From Acidobacteriota bacterium (GTDB lineage Bacteria; Acidobacteriota; Terriglobia; Bryobacterales; Bryobacteraceae), in contig JAJYKC010000217.1 in the NCBI GenBank assembly GCA_021788955.1, positions 1 to 5,651 on the forward strand: a stretch of DNA of 5,651 nucleotides. Direction: 5' to 3'. Positions 1 to 5,651 of the stretch are shown one piece after another. A program made the position numbers and the translations under genes. Below the pieces are notes generated by a model. The model worked only from the letters and a program-made list of their open reading frames with translations. It made no database searches and was not told the origin of the DNA. Numbering within the stretch: the stretch's first letter is position 1; each line of letters starts with the position of its first letter.

Positions 1-992
1 TCCGCTAACTCGTCCACCGGCAGCGCCCGCAGGTGTTCCGCGTTCAACCACACCGCTTTCGGATCGAACGGATCGTCCTCGCTGAAATTCACCACCGCGT
101 TGCTGCGGTTCACGCCTTCCAGCGTGAATGAGTCCCGCAACTGATCCATGCTCATTTTTTCGCGGTCGTCTTTCGGCGACCACCCCAGCAGGCACAGGAA
201 ATTCACGAAAGCGTGCGGCAGAAACCCGCCGTCGCGATAGGTGGTCACGCTCACCACCGGACCGTGTTTTCTCTTCGACAACTTCGACCCGTCCGGGGCG
301 ATCAAAAGCGGCAGATGCGCGAACTGCGGCGCCGGCGCGCCCAGCGCTTCGAAGATGAGCACATGCTTGAACGTGTTGGTCAGATGGTCCTGCCCGCGGA
401 TGATGTGGCTGATGCGCAGATCGGCATCGTCGGCGCAGGAGGCCATGTGGTACGTCGGAATCCCGTTGCTTCGCAGCAAGGCAAAATCCTCGATGTCGGC
501 AAACGCTTTGCTCTGCGGCCCGTACACCAGGTCCGGAAAAGTCACCGACCCATCGCCCGTGCGCGGCACGCGGAACCGCAGCACGAAAGGCTCACCCGCG
601 CCGGCGCGCCGGTCGCTCTCCTCGGCTGTCATCTCCCGCATCTCCGGCCGGAACAGCCACGGACCGTCGCCATACGACCGTTCCTCGCTCTCCGCCGGCG
701 CAAAATCCCGGTAAGCCATTCCTTTACGGAAAATGCTCATCGCCGCCTCGCGATGCATTCCGACCCGGTCCGATTGGTGATAGAACTCGTCCCAACCCAG
801 ATCCAGCCACTTCAGTCCGTCGAAAATCGAATCGAGCGAGGCCTGTGTATTGCGGTCGACGTCGGTGTCGTCGATGCGCAAAATCATCGTCCCGCCTTCA
901 TGGCGAGCGAAAAGCCAGTTAAAAATGAACGTTCTGGCGCTGCCGATGTGCAGATAGCCCGTCGGCGAAGGGGCGAAGCGAACCCGAATCAT
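1..992 (-). CDS. gltX: Glutamyl-tRNA synthetase, C-terminus cut by window edge
   Basis: Class I aminoacyl-tRNA synthetase that charges tRNA-Glu with glutamate in the cytoplasm. The first 330 codons are visible; the family is usually about 470-500 residues, so most of the anticodon-binding part lies outside. The ATG at 992 is followed at once by the family N-terminus ([16 protein letters not shown], residues 3-18), with the HIGH-type motif HIGS at 15-18. The Rossmann core continues with LRIDDTD (38-44), PTYHMASC (179-186) and [11 protein letters not shown], and the KMSKS-type loop KLSKR is at 237-241. The Cys-x-Cys of zinc-containing enzymes (AYRCYC in E. coli) is replaced by AYRDFA at 93-98, and the insert there is short, so the zinc site is absent. 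A non-discriminating versus discriminating enzyme cannot be told without the C-terminus. The gene follows bshA after 64 nt. The upstream GAAG is a weak ribosome-binding site. Identification is firm; the zinc-less form resembles what I recall from Solibacter. Confidence 0.97.
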   Translation of the reverse strand, partial: MIRVRFAPSPTGYLHIGSARTFIFNWLFARHEGGTMILRIDDTDVDRNTQASLDSIFDGLKWLDLGWDEFYHQSDRVGMHREAAMSIFRKGMAYRDFAPAESEERSYGDGPWLFRPEMREMTAEESDRRAGAGEPFVLRFRVPRTGDGSVTFPDLVYGPQSKAFADIEDFALLRSNGIPTYHMASCADDADLRISHIIRGQDHLTNTFKHVLIFEALGAPAPQFAHLPLLIAPDGSKLSKRKHGPVVSVTTYRDGGFLPHAFVNFLCLLGWSPKDDREKMSMDQLRDSFTLEGVNRSNAVVNFSEDDPFDPKAVWLNAEHLRALPVDELA

Positions 993-1000
993 GAAACTTC

Positions 1001-1009
1001 AGAATAACA
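1001..1009 (-). promoter_or_regulatory. Possible extended -10 element just upstream of gltX
   Basis: On the minus strand the bases TGTTATTCT match an extended -10 (TGn then TATTCT, 4 of 6 to consensus) and end 8 nt before the gltX ATG. A start of transcription here would give a leaderless or nearly leaderless gltX mRNA. No -35 hexamer is seen at the usual distance, so gltX may simply be read through from xseA-bshA. This is a motif match only. Confidence 0.22.
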
Positions 1010-1056
1010 GGGGGGTCTGAGCCCGCCCGCCATTCCGAAGCAGCTCGGTGCGGTGT

Positions 1057-2190
1057 TCAAACCGTGACAGACGCGGGGGCAACGTGCGCGGCGCAAACCT
1101 CTTCGTAGAGCCGCTCGTATTTAGGAATGATCAACTGCGTGGAGAACCGCGTTTCGGCGGTGTGCCGCGCCGCCGCCGACATGCGCTGGTGCTTTTCATC
1201 GTCACTCAGCAACTCGACCACCCGGGCCGCCTGTGAAGCGACATCCCCCGGCGCCTCCAGGAATCCGTCCACGCCGTGAGTCACCAACTCCGGCACGCCG
1301 CCCACCCTCGTCGTCACCGGAGGCACGCCGCACGCCATCGCCTCCAGCGCCGCCAGCCCGAACGACTCCATTTCGCTCGGCAGCAGCAGCGCGTCCATGT
1401 GCGGCAGCAGTTTCTCGATGTGGTCCTGCTTGCCAGGAAACGAGATGTAGTCGGAGAGCCCGAGCTCCGCCGCCAGCCGCTCCGCCGGCCCGCGGTCCGG
1501 ACCGTCTCCGGCCATGACAAGCCGCGCCGGCACCTGCTTACGCACTTCGCCGAGCACGCGCACGCAATCGAGCACGCGCTTGACCGGCCGGAAATTCGAC
1601 ACATGCACCAGCACCTTCTCCGCCCGGGGCGGCCGCTCCGGCGCGGGCCGGTAGATCGAGCAGTTCACGAAGTTGTGAATCACCTGGATCGGCCGCGTCA
1701 CGCCAAAGTAGCTCGCCGTGTGCTCCCGCAGATACTCGCTGATGCCGGTTACGGCGTCGGACTGCTCGATGGAAAACTTCGTGATCGGATAATACGTGGG
1801 GTCCAGCCCCACCAGCGTCATGTCCGTGCCGTGCAGCGTCGTGATGAACGGCAGATACCGCTCCGCCGCGAGCATCTGCCGCGCCAGCAGCGCCGAAATC
1901 GAATGCGGAATCGCGTAGTGGACGTGCATCAGGTCCAGATGGTACGTGCGCGCCACGTCCGCCATTCGCGAGGCCAGCGCCAGGCAATACGGCGGATATT
2001 GAAACAAAGGATAGGTGGAAACCTCGACCTCGTGATACCGGATCCGAGGGCTTCCCGACCCCAGCCGGATCGGGTTCGCATAAGTAATGAAGTGCACCTC
2101 GTGCCCGCGATGCGCCAGTTCCAGGCCGAGTTCGGTGGCGACAATCCCGCTGCCGCCATAAGTGGGATAACATGTGATCCCGATCCGCAT
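1057..2190 (-). CDS. bshA: N-acetyl-alpha-D-glucosaminyl L-malate synthase (bacillithiol pathway)
   Basis: GT-B fold, GT4-family glycosyltransferase of 377 residues. BshA joins GlcNAc from UDP-GlcNAc to L-malate, the first step of bacillithiol synthesis in the cytoplasm. The ATG at 2190 is chosen because the protein then opens with [15 protein letters not shown], the standard BshA N-terminus with its glycine-rich loop (12-15). An upstream in-frame start would add 34 unconserved residues read inside xseA. Other family landmarks are GHEVHFIT (29-36), [16 protein letters not shown] (53-68), the LHGTD motif (119-123), HNF (172-174), [11 protein letters not shown] (195-205), AGDGP (227-231) and the C-terminal E-x7-E nucleotide-sugar motif ESFGLAALE (E275, E283), followed by EAMACGVP. 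Length fits the family. Only 4 nt separate it from the xseA stop, so it is probably co-transcribed. The deacetylase BshB and the cysteine ligase BshC are not in view, so use for bacillithiol is inferred from family identity. Confidence 0.93.
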   Translation of the reverse strand: MRIGITCYPTYGGSGIVATELGLELAHRGHEVHFITYANPIRLGSGSPRIRYHEVEVSTYPLFQYPPYCLALASRMADVARTYHLDLMHVHYAIPHSISALLARQMLAAERYLPFITTLHGTDMTLVGLDPTYYPITKFSIEQSDAVTGISEYLREHTASYFGVTRPIQVIHNFVNCSIYRPAPERPPRAEKVLVHVSNFRPVKRVLDCVRVLGEVRKQVPARLVMAGDGPDRGPAERLAAELGLSDYISFPGKQDHIEKLLPHMDALLLPSEMESFGLAALEAMACGVPPVTTRVGGVPELVTHGVDGFLEAPGDVASQAARVVELLSDDEKHQRMSAAARHTAETRFSTQLIIPKYERLYEEVCAAHVAPASVTV

Positions 2191-2194
2191 GATT

Positions 2195-3544
2195 TTATTG
2201 GACGCTCTTGCGCGGCCGAAGGGAGCGGGAAACTTTCGCCGCCAGTTCCCCCTTGCCCAGTCTGACCCGAATCGCCGACCCCGGGGGCGCATCCGCCGGG
2301 CTCTTCACAATCGCTCCCGCCTCGTTGTGCACAACGGCGTAACCGCGCTCCAGAATCTTCAGCGGGCTTAGCGCTGTGAGCTTGCCCGACACCCCATCGA
2401 GCGCCGCCCGGTCCCGCGCCGTTCGAAACTTGATCCCCGCCTCGAGCGCGGCCCGCGCGGCAGCCAGACGGCTCCGGAACCGCGCCAGCGCCACCCGCAA
2501 GTCCAGCGCCGCCAGCCTCCCGCCCAGCGTTTCCACCCTCCTTCGTCTAACCAGTAGCGCCCCGCGTATCTGCTCGCGTAAGTGGTACTCGAACTCGTCC
2601 ACCTGCTGCTGCCGCCTCCCGATCGCCCGCCGCAGCGAAGCCGCCGCGCGTTCCACACCCACTTCGTGCAACCGGCGCCCTGAAGTCGCCAACCGCAGCC
2701 GCACCATCTGCCCCATGTGGCGCTCCTGCGCGAGAAACTGGTCGATCACCTGCGTCCGCGGCCGGATCACCAGTTCCGCGGCGGCCGAAGGCGTCGGCGC
2801 CCGCAAATCGGCCACGAAATCCGCAATGGTGAAATCCGTCTCGTGCCCGACCGCCGAGATCACCGGCACGGGACTCGCCGCAATTGCCCGCGCCACGGAT
2901 TCCTCATTAAAGGTCCACAAATCCTCGATCGACCCGCCGCCCCGGGCGACAATCACGACCTCCGCCCAAGGTTCCGCGCCGAAATACTCGATCGCCCGGC
3001 ACACCGATTCCGCCGACCCCTCGCCCTGCACCTGCGCCGGATACAGACGGATGTGCAGGCCAGGAAACCTCCGCTCCAGTACCGTCAGAATATCCCGCAC
3101 CACCGCCCCCGTCGGCGAGGTCACCACGCCGATCCGCCGCGGAAACTCCGGCAGCTTGCGCTTCCGCGCGGCGTCGAAGAGCCCCTCCGCTTCCAGCTTC
3201 GCCTTCAGTTGCTCGAAGGCGAGTTGCAGTGCCCCCAACCCGGCCGGCTCCAGCGTCTCGACGATTAACTGGTACTGCCCCCGCGCCTCATAGACATCGA
3301 TGCTGCCCCGCGCCTCCACCGCCAGGCCGTCTTTGGGCTGGCACCGCAGATACCGCATCTGCTGGCGGTAGCAGACGCACTGCAACTGGGCGTTCTGATC
3401 CTTCAACGTAAAGTAGCAGTGGCCGCTCGAAGGCACCCGCACTCCGGACACCTCGCCCGACACCCGAATCCCCGTAAATTCTCCGGCGAGGATCTCCCGG
3501 ATCTGCCCGGTCAACTCCCCGACCGTGAACGTCCGCCGCTTCAC
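2195..3544 (-). CDS. xseA: Exodeoxyribonuclease VII large subunit
   Basis: Large, catalytic subunit of exonuclease VII, which degrades single-stranded DNA from both ends and acts in repair together with several copies of small XseB. From the chosen start the protein has 449 residues, close to E. coli (456). An N-terminal OB-fold DNA-binding domain (about 5-100) holds GEVSG (30-34) and GHCYFTLKD (41-49). The nuclease core holds RRIGVVTSPTGAVVRDIL (136-153), VVIVARGGGSIEDLWTFN (196-213), SAVGHETDFTIADFVADL (230-247) and RAPTPSAAAEL (248-258). An Arg-rich, probably coiled-coil stretch (about 265-370) follows, and then LSPLKILERGYAVV near the C-terminus. The start is uncertain. GTG 3544 gives the family length and has GGGAG just upstream; TTG 3574 and TTG 3622 are also in frame, but the added residues look unconserved. 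It ends in TAA and bshA follows 4 nt later. No xseB gene lies next to it in the window. Confidence 0.95.
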   Translation of the reverse strand: MKRRTFTVGELTGQIREILAGEFTGIRVSGEVSGVRVPSSGHCYFTLKDQNAQLQCVCYRQQMRYLRCQPKDGLAVEARGSIDVYEARGQYQLIVETLEPAGLGALQLAFEQLKAKLEAEGLFDAARKRKLPEFPRRIGVVTSPTGAVVRDILTVLERRFPGLHIRLYPAQVQGEGSAESVCRAIEYFGAEPWAEVVIVARGGGSIEDLWTFNEESVARAIAASPVPVISAVGHETDFTIADFVADLRAPTPSAAAELVIRPRTQVIDQFLAQERHMGQMVRLRLATSGRRLHEVGVERAAASLRRAIGRRQQQVDEFEYHLREQIRGALLVRRRRVETLGGRLAALDLRVALARFRSRLAAARAALEAGIKFRTARDRAALDGVSGKLTALSPLKILERGYAVVHNEAGAIVKSPADAPPGSAIRVRLGKGELAAKVSRSLRPRKSVQ

Positions 3545-3580
3545 CGGCTCCCACTGGAGTTGGATCTGTTCCAAGCCTCC

Positions 3581-3586
3581 ACTGTA
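3581..3586 (-). promoter_or_regulatory. Possible -10 element for the xseA-bshA unit
   Basis: The minus-strand hexamer TACAGT (4 of 6 to TATAAT) lies 36 nt upstream of the GTG 3544 start, inside the divergent gap. If used, it would exclude the longer xseA forms that start at 3622 and probably 3574, because those starts lie upstream of or at the transcription start. No good -35 hexamer is seen. The evidence is position plus a weak motif. Confidence 0.2.
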
Positions 3587-3610
3587 CCGGCTGCGGGCGG
3601 CCAATGGCGG

Positions 3611-3619
3611 TGCTATCTT
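3611..3619 (+). promoter_or_regulatory. Possible extended -10 element for the double Clp_N gene
   Basis: TGCTATCTT fits an extended -10 (TGn followed by TATCTT, 4 of 6) and ends 19 nt before the TTG start at 3639. The spacer contains AAGG and GGA, which could act as a weak ribosome-binding site. No -35 hexamer is recognisable at 17 nt. The element lies about 25-30 nt from the candidate minus-strand -10, so the two units could be transcribed from back-to-back promoters. Confidence 0.3.
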
Positions 3620-3638
3620 CAAGCCAAGGCTGGACGTC

Positions 3639-4541
3639 TTGTTCGAGCGTTATACCGACGCCGCGCGGCGCGCGATCTTCTTCGCGCGGGACGAAGCGGG
3701 CCACGCCGGTAGTCCTTTCATTGCCCCCGAACACCTGCTGCTTGGGCTGTTTCGCACCGACGCCACTCTCGCTGCGGATATGCTCGGAACAGCCGAATCC
3801 GCCGACTCCATCCGCGGCAAGATCGTCGCTTCCTACACACCCGGCGAACCCCTCCCGGACCACGTCGGCATGCGGGTCAATCCTGCAGGTGCCCGCGCGC
3901 TCGGCTTCGCCGCCGAGGAAGCCGACCAACTCGGCCATAAGAACATCACCCCCGGCCACCTGATCCTCGGCTTGTTGCGCGAGGAAGACTGTCTCGCCGC
4001 CCAACTCCTCCGCAGCAACGGGTTATCCCTCGCAGACGCCCGCACACGAGTGCGAGACGAGCCCACACCGCCGCCCCAAAAAATTTCGCTCGCCGGCTTG
4101 CGCGATCGTTTCACTGAAGCCACGCGCAACGCCATCCGCTTCGCCCAAGACGCAGCGAGCCTTTCCGGCAGACATGCCATAGCACCCGAACATCTCCTGC
4201 TTGGGCTGCTTGAAGCGGATACCGAGCTTGGCCGCCACCTGTTCGGTACGGCCGGCGCCGTCGATTCGATACGCAACAAAATCATTCCACCCGGAACGCC
4301 GGGCGAACGGGTCCCCAGCCTAGGCCCCCTGCCGCTCGACCTCTCAAGCGCGCACGCCCTCCGCTTCGCCGCCGAGGAAGCCGACCAACTTGGCCATAAG
4401 AACATCAACACCGGCCACTTATTCCTCGGCTTGCTGCGCGAGGAAGACTGTCTCGCCGCTCAACTCCTGAACGCCAACGGCCTCACCCTCGCCCGCGCCC
4501 GGGCCATTTTGCGGGGTGATTCGGCGCCTCCGAACGCCTGA
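3639..4541 (+). CDS. Stand-alone protein of two tandem Clp N-terminal (Clp_N) modules
   Basis: This 300-residue protein consists only of Clp_N modules, the alpha-helical substrate- and adaptor-binding domain that normally heads ClpA/ClpC/ClpB. Walker motifs are absent, so it is not itself an unfoldase. Each module has two Clp repeats: module A spans 1-140 (repeats near 5-50 and 83-128) and module B spans 154-292 (157-203 and 236-281), joined by a Pro-rich linker (DEPTPPPQ, 140-147). The TTG at 3639 is taken as start because the protein then opens FERYTDAARRAIFFAR, matching the ATG-started paralogue at 5340. An ATG at 3525 would add 38 residues read antisense to xseA. The Glu of the (T/P)EH motif is present at E31 and E184 and is Gly at G106 and G259. 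Known stand-alone homologues, mycobacterial ClpC2 and plant ClpT, bind Clp partners or ClpC ligands, so an adaptor, decoy or ligand-buffer role is inferred. The ABC ATPase gene follows after 41 nt. The exact function is unknown. Confidence 0.9.
   Translation: MFERYTDAARRAIFFARDEAGHAGSPFIAPEHLLLGLFRTDATLAADMLGTAESADSIRGKIVASYTPGEPLPDHVGMRVNPAGARALGFAAEEADQLGHKNITPGHLILGLLREEDCLAAQLLRSNGLSLADARTRVRDEPTPPPQKISLAGLRDRFTEATRNAIRFAQDAASLSGRHAIAPEHLLLGLLEADTELGRHLFGTAGAVDSIRNKIIPPGTPGERVPSLGPLPLDLSSAHALRFAAEEADQLGHKNINTGHLFLGLLREEDCLAAQLLNANGLTLARARAILRGDSAPPNA
3903..4010 (+). repeat. Direct repeat copy 1 (second Clp repeat of module A)
   Basis: These 36 codons (residues 89-124 of the double Clp_N protein) recur 459 nt downstream at 4362-4469 with 98 of 108 bases identical by my hand count, about 91%. 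Six of the ten differences are silent. The copy encodes FAAEEADQLGHKNITPGH and LREEDCLAAQLL. The period of 153 codons keeps frame, as expected for an internal duplication of a whole Clp_N module. Confidence 0.9.
4362..4469 (+). repeat. Direct repeat copy 2 (second Clp repeat of module B)
   Basis: Partner of the repeat at 3903-4010, covering residues 242-277. The encoded stretch differs at only four residues (G/R, T/N, P/T, I/F). A shorter matching block, residues 28-37 against 181-190 (IAPEHLLLGL in both), lies in the first repeat of each module. The rest of the first repeats has diverged much more. Confidence 0.9.
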
Positions 4542-4564
4542 CAAGCAGTGCGTTTGCTCCGCAA

Positions 4565-4573
4565 TGCTACGCT
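4565..4573 (+). promoter_or_regulatory. Possible extended -10 element before the ABC ATPase gene
   Basis: TGCTACGCT resembles the TGCTATCTT before the upstream Clp_N gene and ends 9 nt before the GTG at 4583. Transcription from it would give a nearly leaderless ABC mRNA. CTGACA at 4538-4543 looks like a -35 but is 24 nt away, too far for a standard promoter. The gene may instead be read through from the Clp_N gene, since only 41 nt separate them and no terminator is seen. Confidence 0.25.
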
Positions 4574-4582
4574 AAGAGACAG

Positions 4583-5347
4583 GTGAATCCGGTCTCGCAA
4601 TCCGTGGTCTCGGACGCCGTCTTCCGGGCGGTCGGACTCACGAAGATTTTTGCCTCGGGCCCGGGTCCGATCACCGTCTTTTCCAAGCTCGATTTCGAAG
4701 TCCGGCGCGGCGAATCCCTCGCCATCGTCGGCGAATCCGGCGCCGGGAAAAGCTCTTTGCTTTACCTGCTGGGCGGCCTCGACGCCCCCACCCGCGGCGC
4801 TCTCTACTTCGGCGACAAAAACATCGCCGCGCTACGCGACGCCGCGCTCGCCGAATTCCGGAACCGCGAGATCGGATTTGTCTGGCAGAACCACTCCCTG
4901 CTGCCCGAATTTACCGCGCTCGAAAACGTGATGATGCCGCTGCTCATCCGGGGCCAGGCCCGTCAGGCCGCCTCGGCCGCCGCCATGGCCCGATTGGAAG
5001 AAGTCGGCCTGAAAGCGCGCGTCACCCACCGCATCGGCGAACTGTCCGGCGGCGAGCAGCAGCGCGTGGCGATCGCCCGCGCCCTGTCGAGCGATCCCTC
5101 GGTCCTCCTTGCCGACGAGCCCACCGGCAATCTCGATCACCGCACCGGTGAGGCGATCATTGAACTTCTGCTCGGCCTGCAAAAAGACAAGCCCCTGACG
5201 GCGATCTTTGTCACTCATAATCTGGCTTTCGCGAGCCGCTGCAACCGCGCGTTGGAGCTTCGCGAAGGCACGCTCGTTCCCTGGGCCCCGGCGGGCCCGC
5301 TAATCGAAAACCCAGTTTCACCATCCTACGGCGGATCCTATGTTTGA
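4583..5347 (+). CDS. ABC transporter ATP-binding protein, LolD/MacB family
   Basis: Cytoplasmic ATPase subunit of a LolCDE- or MacB-type transporter, which uses ATP to extract lipoproteins or drive other envelope work through FtsX-like permeases. All catalytic motifs are intact: Walker [10 protein letters not shown] (50-58), Q-loop Q102 (VWQN), signature LSGGEQQR (154-161), Walker B VLLADEP (174-180), D-loop NLD (183-185) and switch H212 (VTHN). [11 protein letters not shown] (62-72) and [17 protein letters not shown] (106-122) are typical of LolD. Length is 254 residues; the end after LREGTL (226-231) carries a Pro/Gly-rich tail of about 23 residues longer than in LolD. The GTG at 4583 fits the family N-terminus; GTG 4604 is an alternative. 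No permease gene is in view, so it may act with one encoded elsewhere. The final ATGTTTGA overlaps the next gene's start by 8 nt, suggesting translational coupling. LolD itself cannot be distinguished from other members, so no symbol is given. Confidence 0.93.
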   Translation: MNPVSQSVVSDAVFRAVGLTKIFASGPGPITVFSKLDFEVRRGESLAIVGESGAGKSSLLYLLGGLDAPTRGALYFGDKNIAALRDAALAEFRNREIGFVWQNHSLLPEFTALENVMMPLLIRGQARQAASAAAMARLEEVGLKARVTHRIGELSGGEQQRVAIARALSSDPSVLLADEPTGNLDHRTGEAIIELLLGLQKDKPLTAIFVTHNLAFASRCNRALELREGTLVPWAPAGPLIENPVSPSYGGSYV

Positions 5348-5651
5348 ACGTTATACCGAGAAAGCGCGGCGCGTAATTTTCTTCGCGCGGTATGAAGCCA
5401 GCCAGTTCGGCAGCCCCTACATCGAAACGGAGCATCTCCTGCTCGGTCTGCTCCGCGAAGACAAGGCGCTGGCCAACCGCTTCCTGCGCTCGCACGCCGC
5501 CATCGAATCCATCCGGAAACAGATCGAGGCGCACACCACGGTCCGCGAGAAGGTGTCCACTTCGGTCGATCTTCCCCTGAGCCACGAATGCAAGCGCGTC
5601 CTCGCCTACGGCGCCGAAGAAGCCGAGCGGCTCAGCCACAAGCACATCGGC
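5340..5651 (+). CDS. Clp N-terminal domain protein (ClpC-type), cut by window edge
   Basis: Only the first 104 codons are visible. The protein begins [20 protein letters not shown], the classic start of ClpC-type N domains. The first Clp repeat (about 5-50) includes TEHLLLGLLRED with the conserved Glu of TEH. A linker follows with REKVSTSVDLPLSHECKR, and the second repeat has begun (VLAYGAEEAERLSHKHIG) when the window ends. The remainder decides whether this is a full ClpC unfoldase of about 800 residues, which would work with ClpP, or another stand-alone Clp_N protein. The ATG at 5340 lies inside the last codons of the ABC gene, with GCGGA 4 nt upstream as ribosome-binding site. The first 20 codons match the Clp_N gene at 3639 at 47 of 60 bases, so the two are paralogues. 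Unlike that gene, it carries the ClpC-like basic residues EKARR near the start. Confidence 0.9.
   Translation, partial: MFERYTEKARRVIFFARYEASQFGSPYIETEHLLLGLLREDKALANRFLRSHAAIESIRKQIEAHTTVREKVSTSVDLPLSHECKRVLAYGAEEAERLSHKHIG

Noticed and set aside
213..1007. Plus-strand open frame of 264 codons opposite gltX
   Set aside because: It lies wholly antisense to a clearly recognised gltX, has an Arg/His-rich composition typical of a high-GC shadow frame and shows no family motif.
993..1056. Possible terminator between bshA and gltX
   Set aside because: A stem of four to five pairs (CCGAG/TTCGG with loop CTGC) can be drawn on the minus strand, but it is short and lacks a following U-run.
1276..2265. 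Plus-strand open frame of 329 codons opposite bshA
   Set aside because: It is antisense to bshA, extremely rich in Arg and His and has no domain pattern; it results from G+C-rich third positions on the other strand.
2376..3293. Plus-strand open frame of 305 codons opposite xseA
   Set aside because: It is a Ser/Arg/Ala-rich shadow of xseA, whose motifs are intact on the minus strand.
3288..4004. Minus-strand open frame of 238 codons across the divergent gap
   Set aside because: It runs antisense to the double Clp_N gene and overlaps xseA out of frame. Its duplicated-looking segments only mirror the Clp_N repeats.
4542..4582. Possible terminator or small RNA between the double Clp_N gene and the ABC gene
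   Set aside because: Only AGCA/TGCT pairing is seen, too weak for a terminator, and there is no T-run.

Overview
The window is about two thirds G+C and densely packed with bacterial protein-coding genes. It holds two divergent transcription units that share a short control region at about 3545-3638. A member of the Acidobacteriota, near Candidatus Solibacter/Bryobacter, is the best guess. The reasons are a bacillithiol-type glycosyltransferase, a zinc-less glutamyl-tRNA synthetase of the kind I remember from Solibacter, and stand-alone Clp N-domain genes. This is an inference from protein character; no marker gene is present.

Minus-strand unit, read from 3544 down to 1: xseA (exonuclease VII large subunit), then bshA after only 4 nt (first glycosyltransferase of bacillithiol synthesis), then gltX after 64 nt (glutamyl-tRNA synthetase, cut by the left edge after 330 codons). 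Nothing obvious unites these three jobs. They look like housekeeping genes that share transcription. The exonuclease small-subunit gene xseB and the other bacillithiol genes are not in the window.

Plus-strand unit, read from 3639 to 5651: a 300-residue protein made only of two tandem Clp N-terminal (Clp_N) modules without any AAA+ ATPase domain; then a LolD/MacB-type ABC transporter ATPase; then a second gene that begins with a Clp_N module, overlaps the ABC gene by 8 nt and leaves the window after 104 codons. The two Clp_N genes start with closely similar DNA and are paralogues that flank the ATPase gene.

The most unusual item is the double Clp_N protein. It repeats with an exact 153-codon period, and its second repeat units are about 91% identical in DNA over 108 nt. 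The Glu that binds phospho-arginine in Bacillus ClpC is kept in the first repeat of each module and replaced by Gly in the second (E31/G106/E184/G259). The pairing of Clp_N proteins with a lipoprotein-release-type ATPase is the other point worth following. No RNA genes, mobile elements, CRISPR arrays or convincing terminators were seen.
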